64,000 nt of DNA from Streptomyces klenkii (GCF_003626645.1 NZ_RBAM01000015.1:1-64000); one strand, 5' to 3'. Positions 17,580 to 26,108 are shown, numbered from the stretch's first letter. Notes: generated from the sequence alone by a model not told the origin. Program-made: numbers and translations.

Positions 17580-17610
17580 ACGGGCACCCGTTTTCCGAGG
17601 GCGGCATCTC

Positions 17611-18558
17611 ATGGGCGCAGGGCACGATCACGGTCACTCTCACGGGGGACCTCCGCCGGGCACGAGCGGCACGGCCGCGGCGGCGTACAAGGGGCGCCTG
17701 AGGATCGCGCTGGGCATCACGCTCACCGTGCTCGTGGCCGAGATCGCGGGCAGCGCGCTGACCGGCTCGCTGGCGCTGCTCGCGGACGCCGGGCACATGG
17801 CGACGGACGCGGTCGGGGTGGGCATGGCGCTGGTCGCGATCCACTTCGCGAACCGCCCGTCGAGCGGCCGGCGCACCTACGGGTACGCCCGGGCGGAGAT
17901 CCTGGCGGCGCTGCTGAACTGCCTGCTGCTGCTCGGCGTGGGCGGGTTCATCCTCTACGAGGCCGTGGGGCGCCTGATGGAGCCGGCCGACGTGCCGGGC
18001 GGCACGACGGTGATTTTCGGCCTGGTGGGCGTCGTCGCCAATCTGATCTCCCTGGCGCTGCTGATGCGCGGCCAGAAGGAGAGCCTGAACGTGCGCGGGG
18101 CGTTCCTGGAGGTCCTCTCGGACGCGCTGGGCTCGTTCGCCGTGGTGGTCTCCGCGGTGGTGATCATGCTGACGGGGTGGACGCAGGCGGACCCGATCGC
18201 CTCGCTGCTGATCGGCCTGATGATCGTGCCGCGCACGCTGAAGCTGCTGCGGGAGGCGCTGGACGTCCTCCTGGAGGCCGCGCCGAAGGACGTCGACATG
18301 GACGAGATCCGGGCGCACATCACGGCCCTGCCGGGCGTGCAGGACCTGCACGACCTCCATGTGTGGACGATCACATCCGGAATGCCCGTGCTCTCCGCCC
18401 ACGTGGTGGTCGACCACCTGGCGCTGGACTCGGTCGGGCACGAGAAGATGCTCCACGACCTGCAAGCCTGCCTGGGCGAGCACTTCGACGTGGAGCACTG
18501 CACTTTCCAGCTGGAGCCCGGCGGCCATGCGGAGCACGAGGCGAAGCTCTGTCATTGA
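17611..18558 (+). CDS. zitB: ZitB-type zinc exporter (cation diffusion facilitator)
   Basis: CDF proteins exchange cytoplasmic Zn2+ for protons. The 315-aa protein has a His-rich N-terminus (GHDHGHSHGG), six hydrophobic segments, the transport-site motifs ADAGHMATD (helix 2) and LEVLSDALGS (helix 5), and a cytoplasmic C-terminal domain with HDLHVW that binds zinc in this family. It ends in another His-rich stretch. The start is an ATG with GAGGG upstream. The Zur-like box at 17500 and the gene order (galE, zitB, idi) support a ZitB identity. Confidence 0.9.
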   Translation: MGAGHDHGHSHGGPPPGTSGTAAAAYKGRLRIALGITLTVLVAEIAGSALTGSLALLADAGHMATDAVGVGMALVAIHFANRPSSGRRTYGYARAEILAALLNCLLLLGVGGFILYEAVGRLMEPADVPGGTTVIFGLVGVVANLISLALLMRGQKESLNVRGAFLEVLSDALGSFAVVVSAVVIMLTGWTQADPIASLLIGLMIVPRTLKLLREALDVLLEAAPKDVDMDEIRAHITALPGVQDLHDLHVWTITSGMPVLSAHVVVDHLALDSVGHEKMLHDLQACLGEHFDVEHCTFQLEPGGHAEHEAKLCH

Positions 18559-18614
18559 CGCCCCGGCCCGGTACGGCAGACTTGAGGGTCGAAGACCGAC
18601 AACGAGGATGGTCA

Positions 18615-19226
18615 ATGCCGATCACACCAGCCAATGGCCTCTCCGCCGACACCGCAGCGGTTCCCGCTCCGGACGACTCAGCCGAACCGATCATGCTGGA
18701 GCTGGTCGACGAGGACGGCAGAACCATCGGCACGGCGGAGAAGCTCTCCGCCCACATCGCCCCCGGCAGACTGCACCGGGCGTTCTCGGTCTTCCTCTTC
18801 GACGACGAGGGCCGGCTGCTGCTCCAGCGGCGCGCGCTGGAGAAGTACCACTCCCCCGGCGTGTGGTCGAACACCTGCTGCGGCCACCCGTATCCGGGTG
18901 AGCCCCCGTTCGTGGCCGCGGCGCGCCGCACGGGCGAGGAGCTGGGGATCGCGCCCGCGCTGATGCGCGAGGCCGGGACCGTGCGGTACAACCACCCCGA
19001 CCCGGACTCGGGCCTGGTGGAGCAGGAGTACAACCACCTCTTCGTGGGAATCGTGCGGGCCGAGCCGCGCCCGGCCCCCGAGGAGATCGCGGAGACCGCG
19101 TTCGTGACCCCGGACGAGCTGGACACGCTGCGGGCGCGCTACCCGTTCTCGGCGTGGTTCATGACGGTGCTGGACGCGGCGCGGCCCGCGGTGCGCGAGG
19201 TCACCGGGGACGCGGCGGGCTGGTAG
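18615..19226 (+). CDS. idi: Isopentenyl-diphosphate delta-isomerase, type I
   Basis: Idi interconverts IPP and DMAPP, balancing precursors for prenyl synthases such as the hopanoid one in this window. The 203-aa Nudix-fold protein shows the catalytic cysteine segment SNTCCGHPYPGE and the Nudix-like helix RRTGEELG, then EQEYNHLFVG with the catalytic glutamate. The ATG at 18615 has GAGGA seven bases upstream. It follows zitB after 56 bases, probably in one transcript. Its last 26 bases overlap the end of the convergent ATPase gene. Confidence 0.94.
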   Translation: MPITPANGLSADTAAVPAPDDSAEPIMLELVDEDGRTIGTAEKLSAHIAPGRLHRAFSVFLFDDEGRLLLQRRALEKYHSPGVWSNTCCGHPYPGEPPFVAAARRTGEELGIAPALMREAGTVRYNHPDPDSGLVEQEYNHLFVGIVRAEPRPAPEEIAETAFVTPDELDTLRARYPFSAWFMTVLDAARPAVREVTGDAAGW

Positions 19227-19710
19227 GCCCGCCGGCCGGCGCGGGGAGCGGCAGGGCGGCCCAGACCACCTTGCCGCCGCTCGCGGTGTGCTCGACGTCG
19301 CACATGCCGCCGGCCTCGGCGGAGATGGCCTGGACGAGCAGCAGCCCGCGGCCGCCGATGCGCTCGTCGTCGGCCTCCAGGGGCTTGGGCCGGTAGGGGT
19401 GGTCGTCCTCGACGGCCACCCGCACCCAGTGGCGGCCGATGGAGACCTCCACGGCGACCTCGGGCGAGAGCAGGGCCGCGTGCTGGACGGCGTTGGTGAC
19501 CAGCTCCGAGACGATCAGCAGGAGCCCCTGGAACAGGTCGTCGCAGAGCGGCACGCGCTGGTGCCGGAGGAGGTCGCGGACGGCGTGCCTGGCCCGGGGG
19601 ACGGAGGAGTGCAGCGCGGGAGCGGTGAAGCGCCAGGCTCCGTCGAATTCGACCGGGCTCCGGGGTGGGGCCTGCCCGCGGTCGGGCGGGACGCTCCCGA
19701 GGATTTCCAT
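19201..19710 (-). CDS. HATPase_c anti-sigma factor-like ATP-binding protein
   Basis: This 169-aa GHKL ATPase is of the RsbW/SpoIIAB-like type abundant in Streptomyces. The N-box is LLLIVSELVTNAVQHA, the G1-like box VRVAVEDDHPYRP, and the G2 region ERIGGRGLLLVQAIS. Such proteins usually bind sigma factors or anti-anti-sigma partners, but no partner gene is adjacent. I chose the ATG at 19710: codons upstream of it (GGT, CAT, TTG, GTA) do not look like Streptomyces coding sequence, although an ATG at 19749 is in frame. Its 3' end overlaps idi by 26 bases. Confidence 0.78.
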   Translation of the reverse strand: MEILGSVPPDRGQAPPRSPVEFDGAWRFTAPALHSSVPRARHAVRDLLRHQRVPLCDDLFQGLLLIVSELVTNAVQHAALLSPEVAVEVSIGRHWVRVAVEDDHPYRPKPLEADDERIGGRGLLLVQAISAEAGGMCDVEHTASGGKVVWAALPLPAPAGGPTSPPRPR

Positions 19711-19927
19711 GTCCGATACCAACCCCTCACCATGGTCGACCGCACCCATGAGTGTTGGGAAGATGAGGGTCCGTACGGCGGGCTGACCACAAATCATCGG
19801 CTATCGACGGAGTTTGACCGGGTGCGTATGCCACGGTCACTCACGCGACTGTTCCTGGCCACCCTGTTCCGCGTTCCCTGAGCGGCATGGAGTCAGGTAT
19901 TCCGACGGTTCCGCCGGACGGCCCGGA

Positions 19928-19933
19928 TAGCAT
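19928..19933 (+). promoter_or_regulatory. -10 element of a leaderless enoyl-CoA hydratase promoter
   Basis: TAGCAT stands seven bases before the ATG at 19941, and no ribosome-binding site is present. This is the classical spacing of leaderless Streptomyces genes. The -35 box is not obvious. Confidence 0.5.
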
Positions 19934-19940
19934 CCGGCGC

Positions 19941-20735
19941 ATGGAGCCTGCACTTCACCTGGACGTCGCCGGTGGCACCGCCACGGTTCGCATCGCCAAC
20001 CCCGCCAAGCGGAACGCCATGACCACGGACATGTGGCGGGCCCTGCCCGGGCTGCTGGAGCGGTGCGCCACCGACCCGGCCGTCCGGGTGCTGGTGCTCA
20101 CCGGCGAAGGCGAAACGTTCTGCGCGGGCGCCGACATCTCCTCGCTGACCGAGGGCGCCGACCGCTCGCGGGACCTCGCGATCGCGGCCGAGGAGGCCCT
20201 GGCGGCCTTCCCCAAGCCCACCCTCGCCGCCGTGCGCGGCTTCTGCGTGGGCGGCGGCTGCCAGCTCGCCGCCGCGTGCGACCTGCGGTTCGCCTCCGAC
20301 GACGCGTCCTTCGGGGTGACCCCGGCGAAGCTCGGCATCGTCTACGGGCCCTCCTCCACCCGCCGGCTGGTCGAGCTGACCGGCCCGGCCACCGCCAAGT
20401 ACTTGCTCTTCTCCGGCGAGCTGATCGACGCCGGGCGGGCGCTGCGGACGGGGCTCGTGGACGAGGTGTGGCCGCGGGAGGCGCTGGACCGGCGGGTCGC
20501 GGAGTTCGCCCGGGTGCTGGCCTCGCGGTCGCAGCTGACGCAGGCCGCGGCGAAGGAGTTCGCCGCGGGGCCCGCCGCCCCCGGGCGGGTCGCGCACTGG
20601 GCGGAGCAGGAGCGCGCCGGGGGCGACACCGCGGAGGGCGTCGCCGCGTTCCTGGAGCGGCGGCAGCCGCGGTTCGGGTGGACCGTTGACGGGCGGTCAG
20701 CCCCCTGCACCGGCCTTCCTGTCGCCGGCCACTGA
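19941..20735 (+). CDS. Enoyl-CoA hydratase/isomerase family protein
   Basis: This 264-aa crotonase-fold enzyme probably hydrates or isomerises enoyl-CoA thioesters. The two oxyanion-hole segments are visible: TFCAGADISSL and GFCVGGGCQLAAACD. The usual catalytic-glutamate region reads GIVYGPSSTRRLVELTG, where common hydratases have GGTQRL, so the exact chemistry is uncertain. The ATG at 19941 fits a leaderless transcript (TAGCAT seven bases upstream). A longer frame begins at 19887 but has no start signal. The gene stands alone, apart from the beta-oxidation operon at 36.4 kb. Confidence 0.85.
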   Translation: MEPALHLDVAGGTATVRIANPAKRNAMTTDMWRALPGLLERCATDPAVRVLVLTGEGETFCAGADISSLTEGADRSRDLAIAAEEALAAFPKPTLAAVRGFCVGGGCQLAAACDLRFASDDASFGVTPAKLGIVYGPSSTRRLVELTGPATAKYLLFSGELIDAGRALRTGLVDEVWPREALDRRVAEFARVLASRSQLTQAAAKEFAAGPAAPGRVAHWAEQERAGGDTAEGVAAFLERRQPRFGWTVDGRSAPCTGLPVAGH

Positions 20736-20788
20736 CCACGGCACCGGTCAGTCGGCTGCGGGCCGTCTGTGGCCGGTCGCGCAGTTCC

Positions 20789-20810
20789 CCGCGCCCCTTA
20801 CGGGGCGCGG
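20789..20810. repeat. Dispersed Streptomyces palindrome acting as terminator
   Basis: CCGCGCCCC and GGGGCGCGG flank a four-base loop and are preceded by GCAGTTCC. This arrangement is a dispersed palindromic element I recognise from many Streptomyces intergenic regions. It lies between two convergent genes and can end both transcripts. The TAA stop codon and the last codons of the DJ-1 gene are provided by this element. Confidence 0.7.
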
Positions 20811-21451
20811 TGCCCGGCGACCATCTGCGAGAGGTCCGCAGCCCGCCACTCCGCTACGAGGTCGGCCGGGGCCTTCTCCGGGGAGCCCGCGTCGTAGGGC
20901 GGCTGCGGGTCGTACTCGATGAGCAGCTGGACGGACTGGGCGGCGCGGTCGCCCGCGATCCGGCCCACGAGCGTGAGGCCCATGTCGATGCCGGAGGAGA
21001 CACCGGCGGCCGTGACGTACTTGCCGTCGAACACGACGCGTTCGCCGGTGGCCTCGACGCCGTAGGAGGCGAGCTGCTCCAGCATCAGCCAGTGTGACGT
21101 GGCGCGACGGCCCGTCAGCAGCCCGGCGGCGGCCAGGATCAGGGAGCCGGAACACACCGACGTCGTCCACGTGGTGGTGCGGTCGACGTGCCGCAGCCAT
21201 TCGGCGACGGCTCCCGGGCCCAGCTGGCCGCTCGGGTCGGCCCCGCCGGGGACGACGACGATGTCGGGGCTCGTGACCTCGGCGAGGGAGGCGTCGGCGA
21301 CGAGGCCGAGGTTGCCGGTCTCGTTGCGCACGGGGCCGGGGCGCTCGGCGACGAGGACGACCTCGCTGCCCGGGAGGGGGCTGAGCGTGTCGAACGGGCC
21401 GATGGCGTCGAGGGCGGTGAAGCCGGGGTAGAGCAGGACGGCGATCTGCAC
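20798..21451 (-). CDS. DJ-1/PfpI family protein
   Basis: This 217-aa class I glutamine amidotransferase-like protein has the nucleophile elbow TTSVCSGSLILAAAGLL around its conserved cysteine and an early acidic residue in AIGPFDTLSPL. Its relatives include isonitrile hydratases and chaperone-like DJ-1 proteins; activity cannot be told from the sequence. It starts at a GTG with GAGGA before it, 37 bases after the AraC-type gene, so the two form an operon. It resembles the N-terminal domain of that regulator closely (GRRATSHW against GRRATTHW). Its stop codon lies inside a palindromic repeat. Confidence 0.85.
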   Translation of the reverse strand: MQIAVLLYPGFTALDAIGPFDTLSPLPGSEVVLVAERPGPVRNETGNLGLVADASLAEVTSPDIVVVPGGADPSGQLGPGAVAEWLRHVDRTTTWTTSVCSGSLILAAAGLLTGRRATSHWLMLEQLASYGVEATGERVVFDGKYVTAAGVSSGIDMGLTLVGRIAGDRAAQSVQLLIEYDPQPPYDAGSPEKAPADLVAEWRAADLSQMVAGHRAP

Positions 21452-21488
21452 GGTGGTCCTCGTTTCGTTCGGTGGCGGCCGTGGCCGG

Positions 21489-22469
21489 TCAGGCCGCGGT
21501 CAGCGGGCGGAAGCGGCGCCGGTACTCGGCGGGCGGGGTGCCCAGGGCGCGGATGAAGGCACGGCGCATGGCCTCGGGCGTGCCGTAGCCGCAGGCGCGC
21601 GAGACCTCTTCGACGCCGTCGCCGGTGTCCTCCAGCTGCCGGCGCGCGGCCTCCAGACGGACCCGGTCGACGTAGCGGCCCGGCGTCATGCCGGTCTCGC
21701 TGTGGAAGGCGCGGGCGAAGTGCCGCGGGGAGAGGTCCGCGCGGGCGGCGAGCGCTTCGACGGACAGGTCGGCCGCGGGGTTCTCGACGATCCAGTGCTG
21801 GACGTCGCGCAGCCGCGGGCGGCTCGCCGTCTGGGCCGCGAGCGGGGCGCTGAACTGGGTCTGGTTGCCGGGGCGGCGCAGGAAGACGACGAGGTTGCGG
21901 GCGACGGCGAGCGCCGGTTCGCGGCCCAGGTCGTCCTCGACGAGGGCGAGGGCGAGGTCTATGCCCGCGGTGACGCCGGCCGAGGTGACGACGTTCCCGT
22001 CGCGTACGTAGATGGGGTCGGGCTCCACGCGGACGGTAGGGAAGCGCGCGGCGAGGGCGGCGCAGAACGCCCAGTGGGTCGTCGCCCGGCGGCCCTCCAG
22101 CAGGCCGGCGGCGGCGAGCAGGAACGCCCCCGTGCACACCGACACCACGCGTTCGGCGCGCGGCGCGTGCTCGCGCAGCCAGGCGATGAGGCGCGGGTCG
22201 GGGGTGCGCGTGCCTTCGCCGCCCGGCACGAGCAGGGTGTGGGCGGCGGGGGCGTCGTGCAGCGCGGAGTCGGGCGTGACGCGCAGGCCGCTGCCGGTGC
22301 GCACGGGGCCGCCGTCGAGAGTGGCGGTGTGCACGCGGTACGTGGCGGGGTCGCCGGTCCACTGGCCCGCTCCCGCGAACACCTCGGCGGGGCCCGTGAA
22401 GTCGAGGCTCTGGACCTCGTCGAACAGGACGATCAGCACGGTGCGGCGCTGCGGGCGGTGGCGCGTCAT
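21489..22469 (-). CDS. GATase1/AraC-family transcriptional regulator
   Basis: This regulator fuses an N-terminal DJ-1/PfpI-like domain (conserved VSVCTGAFLLAAAGLLEG) to a C-terminal AraC double helix-turn-helix (LSVEALAARADLSPRHFARAF, then RACGYGTPEAMRRAF). Such proteins often control catabolic or stress genes, including linked DJ-1 genes. I took the ATG at 22469 (MTRHRPQ); an ATG three codons earlier is equally possible and neither has a clear ribosome site. It is divergent from the SCO6745-like gene and shares a 146-base promoter region with it. Confidence 0.87.
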   Translation of the reverse strand: MTRHRPQRRTVLIVLFDEVQSLDFTGPAEVFAGAGQWTGDPATYRVHTATLDGGPVRTGSGLRVTPDSALHDAPAAHTLLVPGGEGTRTPDPRLIAWLREHAPRAERVVSVCTGAFLLAAAGLLEGRRATTHWAFCAALAARFPTVRVEPDPIYVRDGNVVTSAGVTAGIDLALALVEDDLGREPALAVARNLVVFLRRPGNQTQFSAPLAAQTASRPRLRDVQHWIVENPAADLSVEALAARADLSPRHFARAFHSETGMTPGRYVDRVRLEAARRQLEDTGDGVEEVSRACGYGTPEAMRRAFIRALGTPPAEYRRRFRPLTAA

Positions 22470-22588
22470 GGTCACCATGCTGGCCACACCGCCATATGTC
22501 CGCAATGACGAATACCCCACCTTTCCTGCCACCGCGCGTCTGCCGCGACGACCGCGGGGCGTTCGTGGGGCACCGCCCTTCCCGCCCG

Positions 22589-22608
22589 TACCGACCAGTC
22601 GGTAACGT
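22589..22608 (+). promoter_or_regulatory. Perfect operator palindrome overlapping a leaderless promoter
   Basis: TACCGACCAGTCGGTA (22589-22604) is an inverted repeat with seven-base arms, typical of TetR-family operators. It overlaps the -10-like TAACGT at 22603-22608, which stands seven bases before the ATG at 22616. A bound repressor would block this promoter. No TetR gene is nearby, so the regulator is unknown. Confidence 0.6.
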
Positions 22609-22615
22609 GCGGGAC

Positions 22616-23491
22616 ATGACTTCTCTCACCGGGTCCCTGCCGGAGCACGCCGGACGCCGCTGTTACCAGCCCCTCAACACCCTTCACGCCACTGTGTACT
22701 TCTCGCCCGAGATCGTGCGGGAGATGGGCGCCCTGGGGATCGAGGACTTCGCCGCGGTCAACATCGCCGGGCGGACGGCCGCGCTCGGGCGCGTCGGCGC
22801 GGGCCCGGTCACGGCCGCGTTCTACAACTACACGCACGAGCGGATCGCCCATCACCTCCCGGGCGTCTGGGACATCGCCGCCCCGCAGGACGTCCTGGCC
22901 GCGCGGCTGCGCGCGGCCGACGGCACGCTGCGCCGCCTGCTCGGCGAGGACGCGGTCGCCTCCCCGGAGACGGCCGAGGCGGCGGAGCTCGCCCTGCGCG
23001 CCGCCGAGGGCTGCGGCCGCGGCGGCCGCCCCATGTACTCCGCCCACGCCGACCTGCCCGTGCCCGAGGCCCCGCACCTCGCGCTCTGGCACGCCGCCAC
23101 GCTGCTGCGCGAGCACCGCGGCGACGGTCACGTCATGGCGCTCGTACGGGCGGGCCTCGACCCGGTCGAGGCGCTCCTCAGCCACAGCGCCACCGGCGGC
23201 GGCATGAGCGACAAGTGGCTCGTCCGGACGCGCGGCTGGACCGTGGAGGAGCTGGAGGCCGGCCGGGAGCGGCTGCGGGCGCGCGGGCTGCTGGACGGGG
23301 CCGGTGAGCTCACGGAGGCGGGCAAGGCGCTGCGCGAGGAGCTGGAGGCGGAGACGGACCGCCTCGACGCCGCGCCGTACGAGCACCTGGGCGCGGCGGG
23401 CGTGGCGCGCCTCACCGAGCTGGGCTCGGCGTTCGCCAAGGCCGTGCTGATGGCGGGCGCGTTCCCGGCGGACCTCCTCGGCAACGGCTGA
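22616..23491 (+). CDS. SCO6745-family protein (function unknown)
   Basis: This 291-aa protein resembles the family named after S. coelicolor SCO6745: an all-helical N-terminal part (LHATVYFSPEIVREMGALG) and a C-terminal winged-helix-like segment (RTRGWTVEELEAGRERLRARGLL, followed by GELTEAGKALREELE). The latter looks like a MarR-type wing, but no DNA target is known. The protein is rich in acidic and Ala/Leu residues and has no membrane segment. It appears to be translated from a leaderless mRNA under the palindrome at 22589. Function unknown. Confidence 0.75.
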   Translation: MTSLTGSLPEHAGRRCYQPLNTLHATVYFSPEIVREMGALGIEDFAAVNIAGRTAALGRVGAGPVTAAFYNYTHERIAHHLPGVWDIAAPQDVLAARLRAADGTLRRLLGEDAVASPETAEAAELALRAAEGCGRGGRPMYSAHADLPVPEAPHLALWHAATLLREHRGDGHVMALVRAGLDPVEALLSHSATGGGMSDKWLVRTRGWTVEELEAGRERLRARGLLDGAGELTEAGKALREELEAETDRLDAAPYEHLGAAGVARLTELGSAFAKAVLMAGAFPADLLGNG

Positions 23492-23611
23492 GGCGCGGGC
23501 CCGGTCGTCACGGGTGGCGGAACGTGCGGCGCCGCGCGGCTCGGGCGCGGCGCTGTCAGCGGCACCTGCCACAATGCAGTCCGCAGCCCGAAGAGAAAGC
23601 GGAGCGTGATC

Positions 23612-25999
23612 GTGACGGCAATTGGTGCGTCGCCCGGGGCGTCGATCGAAGGCAGGATCGCCGAGGAGCTCGGCGTGCGGGAGCGGCAGGTGAAGGCCGC
23701 GGTCGACTTGCTCGACGGCGGTTCGACCGTGCCGTTCATCGCCCGCTACCGCAAGGAAGCCACCGAGATGCTCGACGACGCGCAGCTGCGCACCGTCGAG
23801 GAGCGGCTGAGGTACCTGCGCGAGCTGGAGGAGCGCCGCACGGCGGTCCTGGAGTCCGTGCGCTCCCAGGGCAAGCTGGACGAGGCGCTGGAGGCGCGCA
23901 TCCGCGCCGCCGACTCCAAGGCCCGCCTGGAGGACATCTACCTGCCCTTCAAGCCCAAGCGGCGCACGAAGGCGCAGATCGCGCGGGAGGCCGGCCTGGA
24001 GCCGCTGGCGGACGGCCTGCTCGCCGACCCGGGCACCGAGCCGCTCGCCGCGGCCGCCGCGTTCGCCGGTGCGGACAAGGGCGTCGCGGACGCGGCCGCC
24101 GCGCTGGAGGGCGCCCGGGCCATCCTCACCGAGCGGTTCGGCGAGGACGCCGACCTCATCGGCGAGCTGCGCGAGCGCATGTGGACGCGCGGGCGCGTCG
24201 CCGCGAAGGTCCGCGAGGGCAAGGAGGAGGAGGGCGCGAAGTTCGCCGACTACTTCGACTTCGCGGAGCCCTTCACCGAGCTGCCCTCGCACCGGGTGCT
24301 CGCCATGCTGCGCGGCGAGAAGGAAGAGGTCCTCGACCTCACGCTGGACCCGGAGCCGGCGCAGGAGCCGGACCGGGCGGCGGCCGCGGGCCCGAGCGCG
24401 TACGAGCAGATGATCGCGCAGCGCTTCGGCATCGCGGACCGGGGCCGGCCCGCCGACAAGTGGCTGGGCGAGACGGTGCGCTGGGCCTGGCGCACGCGCG
24501 TCCTCGTCCACCTCGGCATCGACCTGCGGCTGCGGCTGCGGCAGGCCGCCGAGGACGAGGCGGTCCGCGTCTTCGCGGCGAACCTGCGCGACCTGCTGCT
24601 CGCCGCCCCGGCCGGCACCCGCGCCACGATGGGCCTCGACCCCGGCTTCCGCACGGGCGTGAAGGTCGCCGTCGTGGACGCGACGGGCAAGGTCGCCGCC
24701 ACGGAGACGATCTACCCGCACGTTCCGCAGAACAAGTGGGACGCCTCGCTCGCGGCGCTGGCCCGGCTCGCCCGGGAGCACGGCGTCGAGCTCGTCGCCA
24801 TCGGCAACGGCACGGCCTCCCGCGAGACGGACCGGCTGGCGGCCGACCTGATCTCCCGTCACCCGGAGCTGAAGCTCACGAAGGTGATGGTCTCCGAGGC
24901 CGGCGCCTCGGTCTACTCCGCCTCCGCGTTCGCCTCCCAGGAGCTGCCCGGGATGGACGTCTCGCTGCGCGGCGCCGTGTCGATCGCGCGGCGCCTCCAG
25001 GACCCGCTCGCCGAGCTCGTCAAGATCGACCCCAAGTCGATCGGCGTCGGCCAGTACCAGCACGACCTGTCCGAGGTGAAGCTGTCCCGCTCGCTCGACG
25101 CCGTCGTGGAGGACTGCGTCAACGGCGTCGGCGTCGACGTGAACACCGCGTCCGCGCCGCTCCTCGCGCGCGTCTCCGGCATCAGCTCCGGCCTCGCCGA
25201 GAACATCGTCGCCCACCGCGACTCCAACGGCCCCTTCCGCTCCCGGCGGGCGCTGAAGGACGTGGCCCGGCTGGGCCCCAAGGCGTACGAGCAGTGCGCG
25301 GGCTTCCTGCGCATCCGCGGCGGGGACGACCCGCTGGACGCCTCCAGCGTCCACCCCGAGGCCTACCCCGTGGTGCGGAAGATGGTGAAGAGCACGGGCG
25401 GCGAGGTCGCCTCCCTCATCGGCAACACGTCCGTGCTGCGCTCCCTGCGGCCGGACGCGTTCGTCGACGCGACGTTCGGTCTGCCGACGGTCACCGACAT
25501 CCTGCGCGAGCTGGAGAAGCCCGGCCGGGACCCGCGGCCCGCGTTCAAGACGGCGAGCTTCAAGGAGGGCGTCGAGAAGATCGGCGACCTGGAGGCCGGG
25601 ATGGTCCTGGAGGGCGTCGTCACCAACGTCGCCGCGTTCGGGGCGTTCGTGGACGTGGGCGTCCACCAGGACGGGCTGGTGCACGTGTCGGCCATGTCCC
25701 GGACGTTCGTGAAGGACCCGCGGGACGTCGTCAAGCCCGGTGACATCGTGCGGGTCAAGGTCATGGACGTCGACATCCCGCGCAAGCGGATCTCGCTGAC
25801 GCTGCGGCTCGACGACGACGCGGCGTCGCCGTCCGGCGGGGGTGGCGGAAGCCGCCCGCGCCCGGAGCGGGGCGCCGAGCGCGGCGGCGGGCGCCGTGGT
25901 GCGGGGGCGCCTCAACAGCGGCGCGGCGGCCCGCGCGAGGCGGCTCCGCCGGTGAACGACGCGATGGCGGAGGCGCTGCGCCGCGCGGGCTTGCGGTAA
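23612..25999 (+). CDS. tex: Tex-family S1 RNA-binding protein
   Basis: Tex is a conserved cytoplasmic transcription-associated, nucleic-acid-binding protein. The 795-aa sequence shows the N-terminal helical region (FIARYRKEATEMLDD), a YqgF/RNase H-like domain (MGLDPGFRTGVKVAVVD), helix-hairpin-helix motifs (GVDVNTASAPLLARVSGIS; FRSRRALKDVARLGPKAYEQ), and a C-terminal S1 domain (GMVLEGVVTNVAAFGAFVDV). A Gly/Arg-rich tail follows. I chose the GTG at 23612, which has GGAG seven bases upstream; a GTG two codons earlier is too close to that site. Confidence 0.94.
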   Translation: MTAIGASPGASIEGRIAEELGVRERQVKAAVDLLDGGSTVPFIARYRKEATEMLDDAQLRTVEERLRYLRELEERRTAVLESVRSQGKLDEALEARIRAADSKARLEDIYLPFKPKRRTKAQIAREAGLEPLADGLLADPGTEPLAAAAAFAGADKGVADAAAALEGARAILTERFGEDADLIGELRERMWTRGRVAAKVREGKEEEGAKFADYFDFAEPFTELPSHRVLAMLRGEKEEVLDLTLDPEPAQEPDRAAAAGPSAYEQMIAQRFGIADRGRPADKWLGETVRWAWRTRVLVHLGIDLRLRLRQAAEDEAVRVFAANLRDLLLAAPAGTRATMGLDPGFRTGVKVAVVDATGKVAATETIYPHVPQNKWDASLAALARLAREHGVELVAIGNGTASRETDRLAADLISRHPELKLTKVMVSEAGASVYSASAFASQELPGMDVSLRGAVSIARRLQDPLAELVKIDPKSIGVGQYQHDLSEVKLSRSLDAVVEDCVNGVGVDVNTASAPLLARVSGISSGLAENIVAHRDSNGPFRSRRALKDVARLGPKAYEQCAGFLRIRGGDDPLDASSVHPEAYPVVRKMVKSTGGEVASLIGNTSVLRSLRPDAFVDATFGLPTVTDILRELEKPGRDPRPAFKTASFKEGVEKIGDLEAGMVLEGVVTNVAAFGAFVDVGVHQDGLVHVSAMSRTFVKDPRDVVKPGDIVRVKVMDVDIPRKRISLTLRLDDDAASPSGGGGGSRPRPERGAERGGGRRGAGAPQQRRGGPREAAPPVNDAMAEALRRAGLR

Positions 26000-26028
26000 C
26001 CGCGTACGTACGGGTCCGGTGGCTTGCC

Positions 26029-26101
26029 CATTCCGCCGGACCCTCGCCGTCGTGGCACTTCGCCGCTGCGGCGGGCATTCTTGTGCTTGCGGCGCCGATC
26101 A
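26029..26101. repeat. Copy 1 of a dispersed intergenic repeat
   Basis: The segment CATTCCGCCGGACCCT at 26029 and CGCTGCGGCGGGCATT near 26064-26079 recur almost unchanged at 60213-60260 in another intergenic region of this window. Both copies lie next to a large GC-rich hairpin built on CGTTGCGGC. This looks like a dispersed intergenic element. Confidence 0.5.
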
Positions 26102-26108
26102 CTGCGCC

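Noticed and set aside
19201..19226. Regulatory antisense overlap between idi and the ATPase gene
   Set aside because: A 26-base tail-to-tail overlap is common in compact Streptomyces DNA and no other signal supports regulation.
22472..25915. 1147-codon minus-strand open frame opposite tex
   Set aside because: Shadow of tex; composition is Arg/Gly/Leu/His-rich and no motif is seen.
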